64,000 nt of DNA. Origin: CAZCVI01 sp964502145 (GTDB lineage: Bacteria > Acidobacteriota > Aminicenantia > UBA2199). The DNA lies in contig CAZCVI010000010.1 of the NCBI GenBank assembly GCA_964502145.1, positions 71,134 to 135,133 on the forward strand, written 5' to 3'. Numbering within the stretch: the first letter of the stretch is position 1; the number at the start of each line of letters is the position of its first letter. Below, in pieces: positions 1 to 8,102 of this stretch. Both the position numbers and the translations under genes were made by a program. The notes beneath the pieces were generated by a model, which had not been told where the DNA came from, did not search any database, and saw only the letters and a program-made list of their open reading frames with translations.

Positions 1-639
1 GCCGTCCTGGGCTTCAGCGATGCGGCGGGAGAGTTGAAGTCCATCAGAAGAAGTGGTGGGGTCAATATCAAAATAAAAATCACTGATAATCATCCAGATG
101 ACGGCAGGTTTGAGGTGGGGTTCGAGTACTCCAAGGTTGACTTTTTCAGTAGCGCAGTTGGTGGAGTAAAAGCGATTGAGAACGGGGCGGATGGCATTTA
201 AACCACTGGCACCAAAAAGGGGTTCAAGACTGCCGCCGGGTCTACCGAATAAACGATGCAAGATCACGCGGTCAGCGGAACGTAATGTAATCCAAGCAAC
301 AGCTTCAGCGAGCCATGTGGCAATGAGTGCTTTGGGCATGGGTTCTGGTAGTAACATGGAGGGGCGGGTATCAATGGAAATGATGAGGGTGAGTTGTTCT
401 TCGGCGACATAGGTGCGTACCAACAGGTCGTTGGCACCACCATGGCGGGCGGAAGCGCTCCAATCGACATGGCGAATATCATCGCCGGGCATATAGGGTC
501 GATAATCATAAAACTCCAGACTCTGACCCTTACGCCGCATCTGATGACCACCGACAAGACCGGGACGCCGCTGACGGCGAGAGGAAAGACGGTAGCTTTC
601 AAGTAATGAACGGGAGAGGGGAAGAGGGGGGGGATTCAT
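1..639 (-). CDS. DUF58 domain protein, C-terminus beyond the window edge
   Basis: The reading frame is open from an ATG at 639 to the left edge, giving 213 residues. It holds the DUF58 hallmark YRPYMPGDDIRHVDW at about residues 45-60. A VWA-like strand (LIISIDTRPSML) and a later acidic strand (WMIISDFYFDID) follow. DUF58 proteins usually pair with MoxR ATPases, and moxR lies 18 nt upstream in the same orientation. The role, as known for the family, is a poorly defined chaperone or metal-insertion-like function with MoxR; no substrate can be read here. The hydrophobic N-terminus seen in many DUF58 proteins is absent, so this is probably a soluble version. The preceding moxR stop is TAG and lies in frame with this gene. 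Confidence 0.88.
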   Translation of the reverse strand, partial: MNPPPLPLSRSLLESYRLSSRRQRRPGLVGGHQMRRKGQSLEFYDYRPYMPGDDIRHVDWSASARHGGANDLLVRTYVAEEQLTLIISIDTRPSMLLPEPMPKALIATWLAEAVAWITLRSADRVILHRLFGRPGGSLEPLFGASGLNAIRPVLNRFYSTNCATEKVNLGVLEPHLKPAVIWMIISDFYFDIDPTTSSDGLQLSRRIAEAQDG

Positions 640-657
640 ATTATTCCCAGCACTCCA

Positions 658-1836
658 CTATGCGCCTAATAATGCCTTGCGGAACTCTTCTTCAAAGATG
701 CGGGGGTATTCATTTCCGCCGGGGGCAGTGGCAAGCGAGAAAGATTGGATGACGCGGGATAACAGGGCATCTTGCTGGGAGGCATTAAGGGTGGTTTGAG
801 CGGTATGGGTACTAACGGCGCTTTTTTCCATGGTCAAGAAGGTTTCTTGCCAATCGAATTTTAATTTGAAGCGATGACGTAAGGTAGGAATAATAACGCG
901 CGCCAAGGCGGGACCTTCTGCTCCCTCGGCACCGGGGATGAACATGGCAGACCACGCTTTAGCGCCCAGTAAAAGATTGGTGGCGGCACGGGGACCAAGC
1001 CCATAAACCATTAACTGCTCGACAATTTCCTTGGTTTTCTTGCGCTGGGCATCGGTAATGCCGGTCATTTCAGAGTACTTGTTGTTGGAAGCAAGAAACA
1101 TGTTGAGGATATGAGTTTCCACGGCAGGGGATGAACCCAATTGCAAAATACTCTCTTTTAATCGGTCATAAATGGAACGGGCCAGACCGGGTTCGCGGAA
1201 CACGCGGAGTTTCTCCTCGGTAGGTTCGGGTTTGGCAGGTGCAGTGGAGAGGGTGCCAGCGGTTTTGTTTAAAATTAAGCGCAGGGTGCTGCTGTCGGGC
1301 ACGGGAACATTGATCTTGAACATAAAACGATCGGCCTGGGCTTCGGGTAGGTTAAAGGTACCTTCATGATCAATGGGGTTCTGGGTAGCTAAAACCATAA
1401 AAGGAAGGTCGAGGGGGTATTTTTTGCCGAGGACGGTGACCTGTTTCTCAGCCATGGCTTCCAGCATGGCAGATTGGGTTTTGGGGGTAGCGCGGTTGAT
1501 TTCATCGGCCAGGAGGAGGGAGGTGAAGACCGGGCCTTTTTGGAAGACTAGCTTTTGCAGTTGCTGGCTCTCAAAATCAGGGGCATAGGTACCGGTAATA
1601 TCAGCGGGCATAAGATCGGGGGTGAATTGAATCCTGCCGTAAGGTACGCCGAGGATCTGACCGAGAGTTTTAACCAGCTCGGTTTTGCCCAGGCCGGGGT
1701 TGCCTTCCAGCAAGACATGGCCTCCAGTGTAAAACGCCACCAGGGTTAAACGGGTGACTTCATCCAGACCAAACATCTTTGACCTGACGCGTACTAATAC
1801 GGCTTCTGCCAATTGTTCAATTTCTCTTTTTTGCAT
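658..1836 (-). CDS. MoxR-family AAA+ ATPase
   Basis: This 392-residue protein has a Walker A motif GNPGLGKTE near residue 45 and a Walker B motif LLADEINRA near residue 108. Sensor 1 is ATQNPIDHEG, and the arginine-containing EAQADRFMF segment is typical of MoxR. The length is slightly above the usual 310-340 because of an insert after the sensor region. MoxR ATPases act with VWA or DUF58 partners to mature or activate other proteins, and the DUF58 gene follows directly. The gene ends in TAG. Because this genome encodes a pyrrolysine system, that codon could in principle be read as pyrrolysine, which would fuse MoxR to DUF58 through a six-residue linker. Function by family is secure; the substrate is unknown. 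Confidence 0.93.
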   Translation of the reverse strand: MQKREIEQLAEAVLVRVRSKMFGLDEVTRLTLVAFYTGGHVLLEGNPGLGKTELVKTLGQILGVPYGRIQFTPDLMPADITGTYAPDFESQQLQKLVFQKGPVFTSLLLADEINRATPKTQSAMLEAMAEKQVTVLGKKYPLDLPFMVLATQNPIDHEGTFNLPEAQADRFMFKINVPVPDSSTLRLILNKTAGTLSTAPAKPEPTEEKLRVFREPGLARSIYDRLKESILQLGSSPAVETHILNMFLASNNKYSEMTGITDAQRKKTKEIVEQLMVYGLGPRAATNLLLGAKAWSAMFIPGAEGAEGPALARVIIPTLRHRFKLKFDWQETFLTMEKSAVSTHTAQTTLNASQQDALLSRVIQSFSLATAPGGNEYPRIFEEEFRKALLGA

Positions 1837-1863
1837 GGCTCACTCTATCTTGGGCATGATCGT

Positions 1864-4095
1864 TTATTTGATGGGCCCGATGGGTTTTTTATTTTTTGCA
1901 TTTGAAGCAGTTGTTTTTTGTCCGCTGGTTATATTTAATATCCAGTTGGGTAAATATTGTTCGGGTGAGGAGGAGCGGTTGTTTTGTTTTCCGGTTTTAT
2001 AACTAGCCACTGGGGCGGAATATTTTTTGGCGGGTTTGAGACGGTTACTGTTGTCTTTTAAAGATTCACCGTTACCGTCTTTAATCGCAGCAGGAAGGGG
2101 CGGAATTTTAACGGTAACCATTGGGGTGGACCTGGAAGGCAATGGGGGTTCGGGTTTGGGATCGGGTGTGGAGGCAGTCTCAGGGATATGATTGCGACTG
2201 CCTGAGCCTTGCCCTTCACCTTTTCCGCTGCCTACTTGTCCCTTTTCTCCTTGTGCTCTCTCTTGGGCTTGCTGTCCTTGTGTTCCCGCTTGGGTTTGTC
2301 GTCCCTGCTGTCCCGACTGGGTCTGTTGTCCCTGTTGTAACTGGGCTTGCTGTCCCTGCTGTCGCGACTGGGTCTGTTGTCCCTGTTGTAACTGGGCTTG
2401 CTGTCCCTGTTGTCCCGACTGGGTCTGTTGTCCCTGTTGTCCCGATTGGGTCTGTTGTCCCTGTTGTAACTGGGTTTGCTGTCCCTGTTGTCCCGATTGG
2501 GCCTGTTGTCCCTGTCGTAACTGGGTTTGCTGTCCCTGTTGTAGCTTGGCTTGCTGTCCCTGTTGTCGCGACTGGGCCTGCTGTCCCTGTCGTAACTGGG
2601 CCTGCTGTCCCTGTTGTAACTGGGCCTGCTGTCCCTGTCGTAACTGGGTTTGCTGTCCCTGTTGTCCCGGTTGGGTCTGTTGTCCCTGTTGTAGCTTGGC
2701 CTGCTGTCTCTGTTGTCCCGATTGGGCCTGTTGTCCCTGTCGTAACTGGGTCTGCTGTCCCTGTTGTCCCGATTGGGCCTGTTGTCCCTGTCGTAACTGG
2801 GCTTGCTGTCCCTGCTGGGTCTGTTGTCCCTGTTGTAGCTTGGCCTGCTGTCTCTGTTGTCCCGATTGGGCCTGTTGTCCCTGTCGTAACTGGGCCTGCT
2901 GTCCCGGCTGTCCCTGCTGGGTCTGTTGTCCCTGTTGTAGCTTGGCCTGCTGTCCCGACTGGGTCTGTTCTCCTTCTCGTAACTGGGTTTGCTGTCCCGG
3001 CGGGGTTTGTCCTCCCTGTCGTAACTGGGCTTGCTGTCCCGGCTGGGTTTGTTCTCCCTGTTGGTTTTGTCCTTCTTGGTGTATCTGGGTTTGCTGTCCT
3101 GACTGGGTTTCTCTTCCCGGTTGACTATCCTTTCCTTGTTGACTGGTTTGGGTTCGACTTCCGGTTCTTGTATTCTCTTCCACGGCAGTACTTTCATTTC
3201 CCTGAATTTTAATATCATTTACTTCTCCTGATTGTCCATATTTTTCATTATAGCCGCGAGAAATTTCTGGATCGATATTCTCCCGGTTGTTGTTTTTTTC
3301 TTGATTGTGTGTGTAAACTTGCAATTGGCCTGTGGGCCATCCTTTAGGAACTTGGTTCCATTGCTGCGCTGTGAGTCCAAATAAAACGGTTAAAACAGCC
3401 AATGCCACAGTCACACCAAAAAGGCTGGCAAGTACCTTGGCCCGATGTTGCCACTCTTTTTTGAACATTTGGCGCGGTAGTCCGGGGTGCCAAAGTTCCA
3501 CGCCGCGCTGAGCACCCCCTGATGCGGTGCGGTCGTAAACACGGGAAATCGCCCAGATTAGGGGATAGGTTTGTTTTTGATCCCGTTGAACAGCCTGTTG
3601 GTAGCGGCAGTGCAAGATAAATGTGGCCCCGGTATGGTCCCAAAATGTTTTTATGCCATCGGGTATGGAACTGGACCAGCACAGTCCGAGCATCTTCTTT
3701 TTTCCACTGATAAATGTACCGAAGATGGCAAAACCAGTACAGGCGAATGCTCCGGCCCCGCATATCATCACCCACCCCCTGGGTCCGAATACCCTGAACA
3801 ATCCCCAGATAGCAAAACTTGCGGTGAAAGCCCAGAAAAGGTTATGGCTGGCAAACCACAGGTTAAATAGATAACCCTGATGCCGGGCCAGGCGTTCGGG
3901 TTCACGCGGGCCCTGTTTTTTTTGGGATGTCTGCCATAGCACGAGGGTAGACATAAATAGCAGGGTAACGAGCAGGAGTAGTATCCAGGCTCCGGTGGTA
4001 TAAAAGAACAGGGCAATAGCCCCGGGCAAGGCTGCAAGTAAGCCCACTGTGGCTGATAAAACAAAGAGGAATATGGGTAGTATTCGACCTTTCAT
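1864..4095 (-). CDS. Multi-pass membrane protein with long Gln-rich repeat tail
   Basis: This 743-residue protein is not a recognised family. Residues 1-60 hold two hydrophobic segments, two more lie around residues 80-130, and a further one is near residues 220-245. Residues 300-620 are almost entirely GQQ/TQ/AQL/RQG repeats, coded by a low-complexity DNA tract. The last 120 residues are Pro/Lys/Asn-rich, with no clear fold. It stands 27 nt upstream of moxR and so probably belongs to the moxR-DUF58 unit, where membrane proteins are common partners. The topology suggests a membrane anchor with a large disordered Gln-rich tail. No Shine-Dalgarno sequence is obvious before the ATG at 4095. The membrane part is well supported; function is unknown. 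Confidence 0.75.
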   Translation of the reverse strand: MKGRILPIFLFVLSATVGLLAALPGAIALFFYTTGAWILLLLVTLLFMSTLVLWQTSQKKQGPREPERLARHQGYLFNLWFASHNLFWAFTASFAIWGLFRVFGPRGWVMICGAGAFACTGFAIFGTFISGKKKMLGLCWSSSIPDGIKTFWDHTGATFILHCRYQQAVQRDQKQTYPLIWAISRVYDRTASGGAQRGVELWHPGLPRQMFKKEWQHRAKVLASLFGVTVALAVLTVLFGLTAQQWNQVPKGWPTGQLQVYTHNQEKNNNRENIDPEISRGYNEKYGQSGEVNDIKIQGNESTAVEENTRTGSRTQTSQQGKDSQPGRETQSGQQTQIHQEGQNQQGEQTQPGQQAQLRQGGQTPPGQQTQLREGEQTQSGQQAKLQQGQQTQQGQPGQQAQLRQGQQAQSGQQRQQAKLQQGQQTQQGQQAQLRQGQQAQSGQQGQQTQLRQGQQAQSGQQRQQAKLQQGQQTQPGQQGQQTQLRQGQQAQLQQGQQAQLRQGQQAQSRQQGQQAKLQQGQQTQLRQGQQAQSGQQGQQTQLQQGQQTQSGQQGQQTQSGQQGQQAQLQQGQQTQSRQQGQQAQLQQGQQTQSGQQGRQTQAGTQGQQAQERAQGEKGQVGSGKGEGQGSGSRNHIPETASTPDPKPEPPLPSRSTPMVTVKIPPLPAAIKDGNGESLKDNSNRLKPAKKYSAPVASYKTGKQNNRSSSPEQYLPNWILNITSGQKTTASNAKNKKPIGPIK
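2256..3150 (-). repeat. Gln-rich coding minisatellite
   Basis: About 0.9 kb of imperfect tandem units made of CAG/CAA-rich blocks encodes the Gln-rich part of the membrane protein at 1864-4095. Units of roughly 15-60 nt are shuffled and partly identical, as expected from slippage and unequal crossing-over. The tract lacks stop codons in several other frames, which creates long but spurious open frames on both strands. Confidence 0.85.
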
Positions 4096-4293
4096 TATGT
4101 TAGTTTTGACTTTTTATGGATATGCTGCCTATGAGTTCTTATCATTGTTTTTTTCCGGGAAAGATATTATTTTTCTTTCCTGTATTAACTATAACAAAAA
4201 GACGTCGTTTTTACAACAGGAAAGGGATTATTAATTATGATAAAAAACTCCCCGGTATAGATGTCTTGATGTATTATTGAATAGAACTGATGT

Positions 4294-4346
4294 GTATTGG
4301 CACCTAAATTAAAGATAAAACTTAATTAAAATTTAGATGCCAATAC
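4294..4346. repeat. 17-bp inverted repeat downstream of pheT
   Basis: The left arm at 4294-4310 (GTATTGGCACCTAAATT) matches the reverse complement of 4330-4346 with one mismatch, around a 19-nt AT-rich loop. It lies just after the pheT stop. A T-run follows the right arm on the plus strand, not on the pheT strand, so it is not a standard terminator for pheT. The rest of the gap 4096-4366 shows no gene. Confidence 0.7.
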
Positions 4347-4366
4347 TTTTCAGTTTTTATAGGTTG

Positions 4367-6757
4367 TTATCCCTGTCTTAAGACAAATCCCTTTTGGTTC
4401 ATGTGGGCGATCAACTGGTTTAAAAAGAGATCGATGTCCTCGGATAATAAAGTTTTCTCTTTGGAACCGAGAGTGAACGAAAAGGTCAAACTCTTCTTAC
4501 CCTCTGGCAAATTCTTGCCTTCATACAAGGTAACATAGTGGTAACCAAGCAGCAGAGGGTTTTTAAACAGTGCAACATGTTCATTCATTGCTTTGAAAGG
4601 GGTGGTTTTGTCTGCGAGGAAACTAAAATCAAGGGTCACTTCAGGATACCTGGAAACCTCATTGTACAGAGTGGGCCAATCCTGCGCGGCATAGATGAGG
4701 TTAAAATCCACTTCTAAAACAACAATATTCAATTTCTTGTCAATATTTCGTCTGACCGTGGGATGCAATACAGATAAATAGCCGAGGGTTACAGCACCGA
4801 TACACATGATCGCTGATTTCTCGGGGTGTATCCAGGGATAAGTCAGGGACTGGGGAACGGGTAAAAAGGTGATGTCAATATTCTTTAATAACTTTACGAG
4901 GTACGTGACAACGCCTTTTAAATGGTAAAAAAGCGCATCTTCATTCTGGGTTTTGTCACCCAACAAAATGCACAGGTGTTTCCGCTCGTCGCATTCATTG
5001 GTTTTTTGATCGAGATAATACACTTTGCCAATTTCAAATAAGGGGATAACTGGGAATTGATTGACGTTTTTTTCGGCAAATTGGAGCATCACAGGCACAA
5101 TACTGGTACGCAGGTTGTTCATTTCCTGGGCTTGGGGATTAAGAAGTTGTATTTCTGCGGGATGTTCGATTGCGATGCGTTTATTAAAGTCATTGTCATA
5201 CCAAGTATGACTCTGTACTTCATTGAATCCAAATTTCTCGGCCAATATCTCTTTGATCTTGTGCTCAAACACCCGGTTTTCATTGTACTCCAATGGTTTT
5301 AAGGGAACTTCGACAGTCTGGGGCTCAATATTGTCGTACCCGTAAATACGGGTGACTTCTTCAACCAGATCGACTTTTAATGAGATGTCACGTGTAGCAC
5401 GGAACTGGGGAACAGCAACGGTGAATTTTCCATCCCCATGTTCCACTTTGAATTCCAGGGCAGTTAAGATACTGGTAATCGTTTCGGTGGGCAATATTTT
5501 ACCGATATATCTGTCCAGATAGGCTTTATCCAATTGGATAGTGATGGCTTTAGGTGCTTTAAGGTAAAGATCGGAAAGATTGGAAGTAATTTTTATGTCG
5601 GGGTGAACTTGGCGGAGTAGGTAAATGAACCGTTCGATAGCGAGTATGGTGAGGGCAGGGTCCAAAGACTTTTCAAAGCGGGCACTGGCATCGGTACGCA
5701 ATCCGATTTTGGCGGCACCGGAGCGAACGGTAAAGGCATCAAAATTGGCAGATTCTAAAAATAAGGAGGAGGTGGTCTCTGTAATTTCGGACTCTTCACC
5801 GCCCATAACACCAGCCACTGCAACAGGTGTTTCCTCATTGTAAATCATCAAAATATCGGTGCCAATGTGCCGTTCGACACTGTCCAGGGTGCGAAATGTG
5901 ATGGGTTGGGGGGGGGACTTAACCACGATGTTTTTGGCAAAACGATGATCAAAGGCATGGGTCGGCTGGCCGATGTCCAACATGATGTAATTACTCAAAT
6001 CCACAAGTAAAGAACGGGTGTTCATGTCGCAATAATGCAAGCGAATCTGGATTTCCAGAGGGGTATCCACATTGGCGACATTCTCCACGGTGATACCGGA
6101 ATACCGGGGGCATTTATCCTTATCTTGGATTTCTATTTTTAAATTGGGGAGATGGGAACTGGGTTTTAAATCGGCATGTTTTAAAGGAAGCAGTGGCCGT
6201 TTAAAAATCGCGGCAATTTCGCGGGCAATTCCATAATGACCCCACAAATCGGGGCGGTGCGTGAGGGATTTATTGTCGATTTCAATGATGACATCGTTGA
6301 TACCAAACAGTTCTTTGATGTCGGTCCCTGGGGTGAGGGTATTGTCCAGCAGCAGGAGTTTGTCGCTGGAATTATTCACATCAATCTCGGCACCAGAACA
6401 TAAAATACCATTGCTCTCAACACCGGCGATGATCGTTTTTTCAATGCAGGGTACTTTCACAATTCGTCCGCCGATTTTAGCAAAGGGAATGAGGATGCCT
6501 TCGGCCACATTGGGGGCACCGCACACACTTTGAACAGTTTCGCCGCCAATATCCACGGACACGATTTTCAATTTATCTGAAGTAGGGTGGGGGGTGACTT
6601 TAAGTACGTTGCCAACCACCACGTGGTTTATATTATTTCCCTTCACAATCACCTCTTCCACCTCGGCAGTGGACATAGTGAGTCTTAGGGCCAGTTCTTT
6701 GGGGTCGATATGATCAAGGTTCACATAGTCTTTGATCCAATTTAATGAAATTTTCAT
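4367..6757 (-). CDS. pheT: Phenylalanine-tRNA ligase beta subunit
   Basis: This 796-residue protein is the beta chain of the cytoplasmic (alpha-beta)2 enzyme that charges tRNA-Phe. The N-terminal tRNA-binding EMAP-like domain covers about residues 40-150 (VVVGNVLKVTPHPTSDKLK). The B3/B4 editing region follows (LFLESANFDAFTVRSGAAK). The B5 domain begins near residue 400 (YIGKILPTETITSIL). The C-terminal ferredoxin-fold anticodon-binding domain ends the protein (RYPEVTLDFSFL onward). The length is normal for bacteria. The ATG at 6757 has a strong GGAGG site six bases upstream and lies 14 nt after pheS, so the two are co-transcribed. Confidence 0.97.
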   Translation of the reverse strand: MKISLNWIKDYVNLDHIDPKELALRLTMSTAEVEEVIVKGNNINHVVVGNVLKVTPHPTSDKLKIVSVDIGGETVQSVCGAPNVAEGILIPFAKIGGRIVKVPCIEKTIIAGVESNGILCSGAEIDVNNSSDKLLLLDNTLTPGTDIKELFGINDVIIEIDNKSLTHRPDLWGHYGIAREIAAIFKRPLLPLKHADLKPSSHLPNLKIEIQDKDKCPRYSGITVENVANVDTPLEIQIRLHYCDMNTRSLLVDLSNYIMLDIGQPTHAFDHRFAKNIVVKSPPQPITFRTLDSVERHIGTDILMIYNEETPVAVAGVMGGEESEITETTSSLFLESANFDAFTVRSGAAKIGLRTDASARFEKSLDPALTILAIERFIYLLRQVHPDIKITSNLSDLYLKAPKAITIQLDKAYLDRYIGKILPTETITSILTALEFKVEHGDGKFTVAVPQFRATRDISLKVDLVEEVTRIYGYDNIEPQTVEVPLKPLEYNENRVFEHKIKEILAEKFGFNEVQSHTWYDNDFNKRIAIEHPAEIQLLNPQAQEMNNLRTSIVPVMLQFAEKNVNQFPVIPLFEIGKVYYLDQKTNECDERKHLCILLGDKTQNEDALFYHLKGVVTYLVKLLKNIDITFLPVPQSLTYPWIHPEKSAIMCIGAVTLGYLSVLHPTVRRNIDKKLNIVVLEVDFNLIYAAQDWPTLYNEVSRYPEVTLDFSFLADKTTPFKAMNEHVALFKNPLLLGYHYVTLYEGKNLPEGKKSLTFSFTLGSKEKTLLSEDIDLFLNQLIAHMNQKGFVLRQG

Positions 6758-6771
6758 TTTATACCTCCAGT

Positions 6772-7803
6772 TTAGCGGGTCGAGAACTGCTTGAGAAAGC
6801 GCAAATCGCCTGAGTTGAAGCCGCGAATATCGCCAACCTTATATTTCATCATGGCGAGCCGGGTGAGTCCGAGGCCAAAGGCAAAACCGGAGTATAAATC
6901 GGGGTCTATACCACCGTAGCGCAACACGTTGGGATGCACCATGCCACAGGGCAGAAGTTCAATCCAACCCGCATGTTTGCACGTGGAACAACCGCTACCG
7001 CCACAAATGGTACACTTTAAATCGAGCTCAAAACCAGGTTCAACAAAAGGAAAGAAACCGGGTCTGAGACGGATTTCAATATCTTTTTTCAATATTTCTT
7101 TTAGTAACAGTTTCATAATATAAATGAGGTTGGCAATGGAGATGTTTTTATCAATCATCATGCCTTCCAGTTGGAAAAAGGTGTTTTCGTGGGAGGCGTC
7201 CATGCTTTCGTTGCGGAAGCAACGGCCTGGGGCGATGACACGCAGGGGCGCACCAAACATTTGCATGGCGCGGATTTGACAGGGGGAGGTCTGGGTGCGT
7301 AAGCACTGTTGGTTGCTGAGCCAGTAGGTGTCTTGCATGTCACGGGCAGGATGGTGCGGGGGGATGTTCAGGGCTTGAAAATTATAAAAGTCGCTTTCCA
7401 CTTCGGGGCCTTCGACAATACGGAAGCCCATGCCAGTAAACACTTTTTCCACCTCTTTTTGCACGATAGTGACGGGGTGTATTGAACCGGAAAGGAAGGA
7501 TGTACCGGGCAAAGTGATATCAAAATCTCTGCCTTTGTCCAGAGTTTTGGCGATATCTTTGGATTGTAATTCCTTTTGTTTTTCTTCAATTTGGGTTTCC
7601 AGGAGGGTTTTTACCCGGTTACCTTCTTTGCCCACTGCTTTGCGTTGTTCTTGATCGAGGTTTTTCATATCCCTGAGCATGAGGGTTAAGCTGCCTTTTT
7701 TGCCCAGGATGCTGATACGAATTTCTTCCAGTTCCTCGGCACGGGTAATGGTGTTTAACCGGGCAAGAACATTCTCTTCGATCTGTTTGATCTGGCCTAT
7801 CAT
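6772..7803 (-). CDS. pheS: Phenylalanine-tRNA ligase alpha subunit
   Basis: This 343-residue catalytic subunit has an N-terminal coiled-coil arm over about residues 1-90. It is followed by the class II core with motif 2 (FRNESMDASHENTFFQLEG) and motif 3 (GFAFGLGLTRLAMM). A four-cysteine segment (CTICGGSGCSTC) near residue 275 is an insertion found in some lineages and may bind zinc. It is the first gene of a two-gene operon with pheT, driven by a sigma70-type promoter about 100 nt upstream. A GGAG site precedes the ATG at 7803. Confidence 0.97.
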   Translation of the reverse strand: MIGQIKQIEENVLARLNTITRAEELEEIRISILGKKGSLTLMLRDMKNLDQEQRKAVGKEGNRVKTLLETQIEEKQKELQSKDIAKTLDKGRDFDITLPGTSFLSGSIHPVTIVQKEVEKVFTGMGFRIVEGPEVESDFYNFQALNIPPHHPARDMQDTYWLSNQQCLRTQTSPCQIRAMQMFGAPLRVIAPGRCFRNESMDASHENTFFQLEGMMIDKNISIANLIYIMKLLLKEILKKDIEIRLRPGFFPFVEPGFELDLKCTICGGSGCSTCKHAGWIELLPCGMVHPNVLRYGGIDPDLYSGFAFGLGLTRLAMMKYKVGDIRGFNSGDLRFLKQFSTR

Positions 7804-7900
7804 CGCTATTGCTCCTTTTTTTTGCTTTAAAATTAGTGATGTCTCCCTTCCATAAGGACATACCCCCGGGAGGAAAACATATTTTTTGGTTTAATATTTT

Positions 7901-7929
7901 AAGATAAACCAATAATCAAGTTTTGTCAA
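7901..7929 (-). promoter_or_regulatory. sigma70-type promoter of pheST
   Basis: On the minus strand a perfect -35 TTGACA (7924-7929) is separated by 17 nt from -10 TATCTT (7901-7906). It leaves a leader of about 90 nt before pheS. The leader can form a small hairpin (ATGTC/GACAT) but shows no run of Phe codons, so classical attenuation is not evident. Confidence 0.8.
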
Positions 7930-7962
7930 ATGTTTTTCGATTATTTCAGCATAAAAATTTTG

Positions 7963-8010
7963 TCCACAGATGACACAGATTAAAAGGATTTAACGGATTA
8001 ACCACAAAGA
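7963..8010. repeat. Degenerate CCACAGAT/ACACAGATTA intergenic repeat
   Basis: The stretch contains CCACAGATGACACAGATTAA followed by variants GGATTTAACGGATTAACCAC. Direct repeats of this flavour are common intergenic filler in many bacterial genomes. The remainder of the gap 7930-8030 shows no gene. Confidence 0.4.
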
Positions 8011-8033
8011 AAAGAGGGTATAGGATAAATCTG

Positions 8034-8080
8034 GAAAAAGAGGAAGGGCACGACGTCTAATTATTGAAGACCTCATGCCC
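8034..8080 (-). terminator. Intrinsic terminator of the FHA/kinase operon
   Basis: Arms at 8046-8058 (GGGCACGACGTCT) and 8068-8080 pair at 11 of 13 positions. On the minus strand the hairpin is followed by a T-rich run (8034-8045). It sits 22 nt after the stop of the protease-FHA gene. Confidence 0.8.
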
Positions 8081-8102
8081 TTCGGGGTTTGTTTGGTTTA
8101 TT

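Noticed and set aside
264..602. 112-codon open frame on the minus strand at the left end
   Set aside because: The DUF58 gene occupies this strand in another frame with clear conserved motifs; this frame has none.
2121..3218. Long open frames (310-363 codons) antisense and in other frames of the Gln-rich tract
   Set aside because: They arise from the repeat's lack of stops. Compositions are extreme (CCP, VVP or RDNRPS repeats) and no domain or ribosome site supports them.
7804..7900. Phe-codon attenuator in the pheST leader
   Set aside because: No leader peptide with consecutive Phe codons or terminator/antiterminator pair could be found.
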